NCBI RefSeq assembly: GCF_050434145.1
Contig: NZ_JBNPVX010000036.1
Coordinates: 1-30,371, forward strand
Direction of reading: 5' to 3'
DNA from: JAISST01 sp050434145
GTDB lineage: Bacteria > Fusobacteriota > Fusobacteriia > Fusobacteriales > Fusobacteriaceae
Length of the DNA: 30,371 nt
The notes beneath the pieces were generated by a model. The model saw only the letters and a program-made list of their open reading frames with translations, did not search any database and was not told where the DNA came from. This document shows, piece by piece, positions 24,680 through 30,371 of the stretch; position 1 is the stretch's first letter; each line of letters begins with the position of its first letter. Both the position numbers and the translations under genes were made by a program.

Positions 24680-25449
24680 TAATATCTTTTTGTCCTTTTA
24701 CCAATTTTATTCATAAAATAAACTATAAAAATTATTGCTAATCCAGGTGGTATAGTTATCCACGGCGCTGATAAAAAGTAAGAAAGTGATTGACTTAGCA
24801 TATTTCCTAAAGTAGGAATGGGTGGTTGTATTCCTAATCCCAAATATCCCAATCCTGCCTCTGTCAGTATGGCTCCTGCAAAACTTGTGTTAAAGTTAAT
24901 TAAAATATCCTTTTTTATATTAGGAAATATATGCACGAATAGTACCCTAATATCCGACACTCCATATGTTTTTACTGCAATAATATACTCCATATATTTT
25001 TCTTTTTTCACCAATCCCCTTACTAAGTTGATAGACCGAGGAAGATACATCAGAAATATTGCTATAATCAATGAAAAAAAACCTGTCCCTAATATTACAA
25101 CTACTCCCAAAGCTATTAAAATGCTTGGAACTGCAATAAGTACTTCAGCTAATTGATTGATCAAAAAGTCAGGCCACTTTCCATAATACCCTGCTACACT
25201 ACCTATTAATACTCCTCCAACACTTGATAATAATACTGCTGAAAATGAGATCAATATGCTATAAAAACCACCTAACAATAACCTACTAAACACATCTCGT
25301 CCTAAGCTATCACACCCCAAAATATTTGAAAAAGTTGGAGTAGCTAGTTTCATTCCATCATGCATTGAATATGGATTGTTATAAAAAAATATTGAAATTA
25401 TAATTACCAATATCAATAAAACTAACAATATTTTTTGTTTTAGCTTCAT
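24679..25449 (-). CDS. ABC importer permease, DppC/NikC type
   Basis: A 256-residue inner-membrane permease, somewhat shorter than most DppC proteins. It has one N-terminal membrane helix, a periplasmic segment with GCDSLGRDVFSRLLLG (49-64), typical of the C-type subunit, and an EAA-like cytoplasmic loop around GAILTEAGLGYLGLGIQPP. Its ATG overlaps the stop of the other permease gene by four bases (ATGA). It would pair with the protein at 25446-26363 to form the channel. Confidence 0.92.
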   Translation of the reverse strand: MKLKQKILLVLLILVIIISIFFYNNPYSMHDGMKLATPTFSNILGCDSLGRDVFSRLLLGGFYSILISFSAVLLSSVGGVLIGSVAGYYGKWPDFLINQLAEVLIAVPSILIALGVVVILGTGFFSLIIAIFLMYLPRSINLVRGLVKKEKYMEYIIAVKTYGVSDIRVLFVHIFPNIKKDILINFNTSFAGAILTEAGLGYLGLGIQPPIPTLGNMLSQSLSYFLSAPWITIPPGLAIIFIVYFMNKIGKRTKRY

Positions 25450-26363
25450 TGATTCTCACCTTTTATCCTTGGATCAATCATAGTGTAAATTATATCAATA
25501 AAAAAATTAATAAATACCAAAACTACTGAAGTATAGAAAATCAAGCCTAAAACAAGCGGTATATCTCTGTTGGCTATGGAAGTCACTAATAACCTTCCTA
25601 TTCCAGGAATTGAAAATAGTTGTTCTATTATTACTATACCTGTGATTAGATCTATTATCATTATCCCAATTAATGGAATTACTGACAATATTGAATTTTT
25701 TAATATATACATATTGAGCCATTTGATTTTTAAGCCATTTACAAATAAATATCTTATATATTCCTTTCGCATTTCCGCCTCAAGGCTACTCCTCAAGAAA
25801 CTAGTGATAACACCAATTTTAGGTATTGCCACTACTACACATGGTAATATTAATGATTTTAATGAATTGTCATAGCTTGAGCTAAACCATTTTAATATTA
25901 TTGAGAATACAAATATAAAAACCATTCCCAGCCAAAAAGAGGGAGTTGAGATAGTTACTCCCACTAAAAAGTCTTCTATTTTTTTTACATATTTGTTTTT
26001 TGTTTTATATAAAATAAAAGATGCAGGTATAGATATTATAAATATTATTAATGTTGATAAAAATGCAACCTTCAGTGTAATAGGCAATCTTGCACTTATT
26101 ATAGATATTACACTTTCATTATGTTTAAATGATTCACCAAAATCTCCACTTATTATCCCCTTTAGCCAATTAATATATTGTAACAATATATTTTTATCTA
26201 ATCCTTTGGCTGCTCTGAAAGCAGCTAATTCTTCTGGTGTACTTTCAATCCCTAATACTGCTGTGGCTGGTTCTCCTGGGATAAGAGATATTAACAAAAA
26301 TGACAATGTTCCTATTAAAAAAATTGAAAAAAGCATTTTTGCTATCTTTTTGAAATATAACAT
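25446..26363 (-). CDS. ABC importer permease, DppB/NikB type
   Basis: A 305-residue inner-membrane permease of normal length, with about six transmembrane helices. The opening LISLIPGEPATAVLG and the following GLDKNILLQYINWLKGIISGDFGES are hallmarks of the B-type subunit; the C-terminal part has IEQLFSIPGIGRLLVTSIANRDIPLVLG. It starts three bases after the binding-protein gene ends. Partner of the C-type permease at 24679-25449. Confidence 0.93.
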   Translation of the reverse strand: MLYFKKIAKMLFSIFLIGTLSFLLISLIPGEPATAVLGIESTPEELAAFRAAKGLDKNILLQYINWLKGIISGDFGESFKHNESVISIISARLPITLKVAFLSTLIIFIISIPASFILYKTKNKYVKKIEDFLVGVTISTPSFWLGMVFIFVFSIILKWFSSSYDNSLKSLILPCVVVAIPKIGVITSFLRSSLEAEMRKEYIRYLFVNGLKIKWLNMYILKNSILSVIPLIGIMIIDLITGIVIIEQLFSIPGIGRLLVTSIANRDIPLVLGLIFYTSVVLVFINFFIDIIYTMIDPRIKGENQ

Positions 26364-26366
26364 TTT

Positions 26367-27893
26367 TTATTCTCCAATAGTAATTTTTGAAAAATTTATA
26401 TATGGTAGTGGATAGAATACATATCCACCAAACCCTTTTTTTAGTGCTACTACATTATGAATATCCATTATATACACTGCTGCATTGTCATCACGCAAGA
26501 TCATTTCAGCTTGTTTATATAAATCTGCCCTTTTTTCATTATCAAATGTCACACTTGCTTCTGTAATCAGCTGGTCATATTCAGAATTATTATAATTGAA
26601 AAAATTCTTAGAATATGTTGAAGTATAACGTTTTAACACTGCATCTGGATCTAATTTTCCAGTTAAACCTACTATTGTAACTTCATAATTTCTTTTGCTA
26701 TATACATCATCAAGCCAAGTTGCCCATTCTATAGTTTCTATATTAGCTGTTACCCCTATTTCTTTCAATTGCTCTACCACTATTTGTGCTGTATTTACAT
26801 GAACACTATAATTTGAAGGGACTTTTATTGTAAAAGATAAATTCTCTTGTCCTGCTTCTTTTAGCAATTCTTTCGCTTTCTCAATATCTCGCTTTGTATT
26901 CAATTTTGGTATTGCCAGTTCTTTCATCAATGGACCCATGTGAGTCTCCAATGGCTCACCATAACCATTCATCACTGCATCAATTATCTTTTCCTTGTCT
27001 ATTCCAATGTTTATAGCTTCCCTAACTCTATGATCTTTAAACGGTTCAAATTTGTGATTTAATGCCATTACCTGCACCATATTTTGTGAACTAGATTTTA
27101 TATTATAATCTTTTATTTCATTGACTCTTTCGGAGTTTACATACTGTAAAAAATTTATTTCACCAGAAATCAGTTTTAAAAAAGCAGCATCTGCATTGGG
27201 GGTAACTAAAACCTCTACCTTCTCCAAGTGGGCTTTCTCTCCCCAATAATCATCAAATCTTTCCATTACAATCTTTTGCTCTTTTTCATAAGAAGTAAGT
27301 TTAAATGGTCCTGTACCTATGGCAATTTTAGATAACGTATCTTTATTCTCATCAGGAACTATTGCTTCTGTTAAATGATAAATAAAAGAAACATTTTGTT
27401 TTTTCAAAGTAATAGATATTGTATTCTCATCCAATACTTTAATTGTATCTATATTTTCAAACGCAGAACTTGCCAAAGGTGAGCCATCCTTCCCTGACAT
27501 CCTATTTAAAGAAAACTCAACATCCTTTATATCCAAGTCATTTCCATTATGAAATTTTATACCTTTTCTTATTTTTAATGTATATTCCAATCCATCTTCA
27601 GAAATTGTATATGATTCTGCTATTGCATTTTTTAATCCTCCATTATCAGATGGCATTAGAAGACCTTCATATATATTTAGTGTTATTTCTTCAGAAGAGC
27701 CAGAGACTATTTCATATGGATTCAAACTATCAAGATCCATACTTATAGTTGTTTTTAATACATTTTCTATCTTCTCTTTTTTCTTTACATTACTTTCATT
27801 TACCTCTTTTTCTTTTCCACATCCAAAACCAATTACTGCTAGCACAAATGCAGAACTTATTACTTTTCTTATTTGTGCAAATTTTTTTGACAT
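26367..27893 (-). CDS. Substrate-binding lipoprotein of a peptide/nickel-type ABC importer
   Basis: A 508-residue family 5 solute-binding protein, first gene of the five-gene importer. The N-terminus is a signal peptide ending IGFGC with candidate lipidated Cys25; Phe at -2 is unusual for a lipobox but the rest fits. Family marks are LDSLNPYE, IYEGLL, YTLKIRKGIKFHNG and IGTGPFKL in the first half, and DHRVREAINIGIDKEKI in the second. ATG 27893 has AGGGGG upstream and is preferred to an in-frame start at 27941. The ligand could be a peptide, nickel or a metal chelate; the short ATPases and gene order favour the nickel/metallophore group, but this is only suggestive. Confidence 0.9.
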   Translation of the reverse strand: MSKKFAQIRKVISSAFVLAVIGFGCGKEKEVNESNVKKKEKIENVLKTTISMDLDSLNPYEIVSGSSEEITLNIYEGLLMPSDNGGLKNAIAESYTISEDGLEYTLKIRKGIKFHNGNDLDIKDVEFSLNRMSGKDGSPLASSAFENIDTIKVLDENTISITLKKQNVSFIYHLTEAIVPDENKDTLSKIAIGTGPFKLTSYEKEQKIVMERFDDYWGEKAHLEKVEVLVTPNADAAFLKLISGEINFLQYVNSERVNEIKDYNIKSSSQNMVQVMALNHKFEPFKDHRVREAINIGIDKEKIIDAVMNGYGEPLETHMGPLMKELAIPKLNTKRDIEKAKELLKEAGQENLSFTIKVPSNYSVHVNTAQIVVEQLKEIGVTANIETIEWATWLDDVYSKRNYEVTIVGLTGKLDPDAVLKRYTSTYSKNFFNYNNSEYDQLITEASVTFDNEKRADLYKQAEMILRDDNAAVYIMDIHNVVALKKGFGGYVFYPLPYINFSKITIGE

Positions 27894-27939
27894 TATTAGC
27901 CCCCTAAAATCATTTGATTGAAAAACTTGATTTGGGTTC

Positions 27940-27968
27940 ATGATATCATATTTTTACATATTATTCAA
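27940..27968 (-). promoter_or_regulatory. Sigma70-type promoter of the ABC importer operon
   Basis: On the minus strand TTGAAT is followed after 17 bases by TATCAT, with TG one base before the -10. The transcript would start near 27933, about 40 bases before the ATG at 27893. Confidence 0.6.
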
Positions 27969-28080
27969 TGTTAAATAGTCTTTTAATATATCTTTTTGAC
28001 ATGATTATCTGATTTTTATTCATAAATACCAAATTATTTATTAAATATTTATATAATAACTTTTTTTTATAATTATTTTT

Positions 28081-28109
28081 TTGTAGAAACTGTATAATCA
28101 TGATATAAT
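28081..28109 (+). promoter_or_regulatory. Sigma70-type promoter of the TruA-like operon
   Basis: TTGTAG is followed after exactly 17 bases by a perfect TATAAT, itself preceded by TGA (extended -10). The start would be near 28116, about 25 bases before the ATG at 28140. A second TATAAT at 28093-28098 has no suitable -35. Confidence 0.7.
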
Positions 28110-28139
28110 TACATTATCAATCTATAAAAGAGGAATTTT

Positions 28140-29000
28140 ATGAATATTAGAGCCTTGGAAAAAAATAATAAAATGGGTTATATTTTTTTTATTACATATA
28201 ATGGAAGATCTTTTGATTCTTTTGATGAAATTGCAGGAAAAAAAACTATAAAAGGAGAATTTTCTACTATACTGAAAATCCTTAATTTTTCATGGGCAAA
28301 GGGGATACAACAAGCTGGCAGAACAGATAAAAATGTCAGTGCAAATGAAAATATATTATATGTCAGCAGCAATTTTTATGGTGACCTTAATAAATTAAAG
28401 AATGATTTCAACAAAATTTCTAAGAATAATCTGCAAATAAAAAGGATTATTAAAACTTTACCTAATCTCTTAATTCCTGATTTAATCGATAAAAGAGAAT
28501 ACATTTATGCTCCAAATAAAAAATATATTTTAAATTCTCAGAAAACTATCACTGAGCTTGTCAATGATCTCAGTGGAACATATGATATGAGTGAATTTAC
28601 TGATACTAAAGGAAAATTGTTAAAAAATTTGATAAGAGAAGTAAATATTACATTTGACAATAATTCATTGCGATTTATTGGAAATTCTTTTTTACCACAC
28701 CAAGTAAGAATAATGTCCTCTTATATTTTATCCAATGAAAAAAAGTTATATCCTGGAAAATTTCTTACTTTGGATAAAATTTATTTAAAAAATGAACTTC
28801 AAAATATTTTATTTTTTCCAATTAATAAAGATGCTTTTGAAAACAATGATTTAATTGATCAAGTAGAAAAATCCTTTGATGAAAGCCTTTATATTTTTTA
28901 TATCAAAACTGGTTATAAGGGAACTTTTATAGGTAAAAATGGTAAAAATATTAAAACATTACGAAAAACTTTAGGAAATATTTTAGTAAGGGAGATATAA
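28140..29000 (+). CDS. Divergent TruA-family protein with a C-terminal KH-like segment
   Basis: A 286-residue protein. Residues about 10-200 follow the TruA tRNA pseudouridine synthase fold: the catalytic motif appears as AGRTDKNVSA (59-68) with the aspartate kept at Asp63, where typical TruA has GRTDxGVHA; later come GTYDMSEF (146-153) and FIGNSFLPHQVRIM (179-192), matching the GxHDFxxF and FLxxMVRN regions. Residues about 250-286 look like a KH RNA-binding motif with an IGKNGKNI loop (264-271). I do not know a standard TruA with such a tail. The changes around the aspartate may mean altered substrate or loss of activity. ATG 28140 has AGAGGA upstream. It is followed two bases later by an HD-domain gene. 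Confidence 0.75.
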   Translation: MNIRALEKNNKMGYIFFITYNGRSFDSFDEIAGKKTIKGEFSTILKILNFSWAKGIQQAGRTDKNVSANENILYVSSNFYGDLNKLKNDFNKISKNNLQIKRIIKTLPNLLIPDLIDKREYIYAPNKKYILNSQKTITELVNDLSGTYDMSEFTDTKGKLLKNLIREVNITFDNNSLRFIGNSFLPHQVRIMSSYILSNEKKLYPGKFLTLDKIYLKNELQNILFFPINKDAFENNDLIDQVEKSFDESLYIFYIKTGYKGTFIGKNGKNIKTLRKTLGNILVREI

Positions 29001-29002
29001 TA

Positions 29003-29425
29003 ATGATAATTGCCAGACTCAAACAAACATATACTTATTTTTTTGTAAAATATAATAATCAAAATAATAAAATTGTAAAAGATGTCTTAACTCCAGAAGA
29101 ATACTTTTTCTTTGAACAAATGAGTAACTATGATAAGGTACATTGTTTCAAATTGTACAAATTGGTTGCTAAAAATTCTATTTTAAAAGATGATATTAAT
29201 TATCTTAAAGCAGCTTTATTACATGATAGCGCAAAAGAGCATGCTAGCTATTGGGAAAGATGCAAACAAGTTGTTATCAAGAAAAGTATTCTTTCTGATC
29301 ATGCTGAGAAAGCTTATCAACACCTTAAGGATGTTAATCGTCCTGTTGCTCTAATATGCAGAATCCATCATGAAGATAGTGACAATATTAAAATGAAAGA
29401 GTTTCAAAGATTAGATAGTCTTTAA
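29003..29425 (+). CDS. Small HD-domain protein
   Basis: A 140-residue protein with an HD-type metal centre: His47 (DKVHCFKL), His74-Asp75 (LLHDSAK), and downstream His100, His122/His123 and Asp125. The spacing is compatible with an HD phosphohydrolase acting on a nucleotide or phosphoester. No signal peptide is present. ATG 29003 has GGGAGAT upstream and starts two bases after the TruA-like gene ends, so the two are translated from one message. I do not recognise a named family. Confidence 0.75.
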   Translation: MIIARLKQTYTYFFVKYNNQNNKIVKDVLTPEEYFFFEQMSNYDKVHCFKLYKLVAKNSILKDDINYLKAALLHDSAKEHASYWERCKQVVIKKSILSDHAEKAYQHLKDVNRPVALICRIHHEDSDNIKMKEFQRLDSL

Positions 29426-29485
29426 ATTTGTTTGACTATATAAAATAATTATAAAAATCATAAAAAATTTGGAGGATTAAAACTT

Positions 29486-30160
29486 ATGGTAAAACTAGGT
29501 AATGATTGGGATAATATTTTGCTTAATGAATTTGAAAAAGAATACTATCAAAATTTAAGAAAATTTCTTATTGAAGAATATAAAAAAAATACTGTATATC
29601 CTCATATGGATAATATCTTTTCAGCATTGAAATTAACAAGCTATAAAGATTGTAAAGTTTTGTTATTGGGACAGGATCCATACCATGGCCCTAATCAAGC
29701 TCATGGACTTGCATTTTCTGTTAATCCTGAAATTAAATCACCACCTTCACTTGTTAATATGTACAAAGAACTTAAAGCTGAATATGGATATGATATTCCT
29801 AATAATGGATATCTTGTTCCATGGGCTACACAAGGTGTCTTGCTATTAAATACTGCCCTTACAGTAAGAAAAGGTGAGCCTAATTCTCATGCTAATATTG
29901 GCTGGGAACTCTTTACTGATAATATTATCAAAAAATTAAATGAAAGAATAGAGCCTGTTATTTTCATTCTATGGGGAGCTAATGCTCGTAAAAAAGTTGA
30001 ATTTATTAACAGAAATAAACATTTTATTCTTGAAGCTCCGCATCCTAGCCCATTTTCAGCTAATAAAGGATTTTTTGGATGTAACCATTTTAAGGAAGTG
30101 AATAATATCTTAAAAAAACTTGGAAAAGAAGAAATTAATTGGAAAATAGAAAATATCTAG
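29486..30160 (+). CDS. ung: Uracil-DNA glycosylase, family 1
   Basis: A 224-residue Ung of normal length, which removes uracil from DNA to start base excision repair. Motifs: the water-activating loop GQDPYHG (62-68) with Asp64, LLLNTALTV (119-127), and the DNA-intercalation loop HPSPFSA (186-192) with the catalytic His186; Phe replaces the common Leu in HPSPLS. ATG 29486 has TTGGAGG upstream. It lies 60 bases after the HD-domain gene and ends at a strong terminator. Confidence 0.97.
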   Translation: MVKLGNDWDNILLNEFEKEYYQNLRKFLIEEYKKNTVYPHMDNIFSALKLTSYKDCKVLLLGQDPYHGPNQAHGLAFSVNPEIKSPPSLVNMYKELKAEYGYDIPNNGYLVPWATQGVLLLNTALTVRKGEPNSHANIGWELFTDNIIKKLNERIEPVIFILWGANARKKVEFINRNKHFILEAPHPSPFSANKGFFGCNHFKEVNNILKKLGKEEINWKIENI

Positions 30161-30181
30161 AAAAGCAATATCTATTTAGCA

Positions 30182-30211
30182 AAAAATCCTAGGAATTATC
30201 CTAGGATTTTT
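30182..30211. terminator. Bidirectional terminator between ung and tuf
   Basis: AAAAATCCTAGG and CCTAGGATTTTT form a perfect 12-bp stem with a 6-base loop, with A runs on the left and T runs on the right, so it works in both directions for the two convergent genes. Confidence 0.92.
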
Positions 30212-30230
30212 ATAATAATAATTAAATTAA

Positions 30231-30371
30231 TTATTTAACTATTTCTGCAACTACTCCAGAAGCAACTGTTCTTCCACCTTCTCTTATAGCGAATCTCAAT
30301 TGTGGTTCCATTGCAATTGGGTGAATTAATTCTACTGTCATTGCAATGTTATCTCCTGGCATTACCATTTC
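30231..30371 (-). CDS. tuf: Elongation factor Tu, 3' end (partial)
   Basis: The last 46 codons of EF-Tu run off the right edge. The translation begins EMVMPGDNIAMTVELI and ends GGRTVASGVVAEIVK, the conserved C-terminus of domain 3. The stop is TAA at 30231-30233. EF-Tu delivers aminoacyl-tRNA to the ribosome. Confidence 0.97.
   Translation of the reverse strand, partial: EMVMPGDNIAMTVELIHPIAMEPQLRFAIREGGRTVASGVVAEIVK

Overview
The window is AT-rich, with short intergenic gaps, strong AGGAGG-type ribosome binding sites and gene families typical of low-GC anaerobes: YwqK/MORN repeat lipoproteins, Etf with acyl-CoA dehydrogenases, GntP-type permeases, RNase R next to YqeK, and tuf at the right edge. 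I infer a fermentative anaerobe, most likely a Fusobacteriota member (Fusobacterium/Ilyobacter-like); a Clostridia relative cannot be excluded from sequence alone. No phage, integrase, transposase, CRISPR array, rRNA or tRNA was seen.

Layout. 1-2663: an element end, then a long MORN-repeat lipoprotein on the + strand with a terminator facing the next block. 2698-18665: a 16-kb block entirely on the minus strand that handles short-chain carboxylic acids as CoA esters. 18887-23099: rnr, yqeK and a MATE exporter (minus). 23167-27893: a five-gene Nik/Opp-type ABC importer (minus) with its own promoter. 28140-30160: a divergent TruA-like protein with a KH-like tail, a small HD-domain protein and ung (+). 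30231-30371: the 3' end of tuf (minus), sharing a bidirectional terminator with ung.

The main system is the 16-kb block. It holds two parallel gene sets. Module 2 (transcribed first) has an (R)-specific hydratase (MaoC/PhaJ type), a PAS-sigma54 activator, a crotonase, a fused family I CoA-transferase, a GntP-like permease and an acyl-CoA dehydrogenase. Module 1 has a crotonase, a GntP-like permease, a family III CoA-transferase, an acyl-CoA dehydrogenase, EtfB, EtfA and a second, closely similar PAS-sigma54 activator. Each module is preceded by a near-consensus -24/-12 sigma54 promoter (18650-18665 and 10930-10945), with clusters of TGTCTC/GAGACA half-sites about 100-200 bp upstream, the usual place for enhancer sites. 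The simplest reading is import of a hydroxy- or unsaturated short-chain acid, CoA activation by transfer, (de)hydration, and reduction of the enoyl-CoA by an Etf-linked dehydrogenase. This resembles the caiABD-fixAB carnitine logic but with GntP-type permeases and sigma54 control. The substrate is not identifiable from sequence.

A family of short repeats with imperfect terminal inverted repeats (MITE-like) occurs at 1-102 (right end), 5187-5287 (left half, between etfB and etfA), 10839-10904 (internally deleted), 18257-18479 (full) and 18486-18584 (left half in tandem). Two of these copies lie between the module 2 promoter and its first gene.
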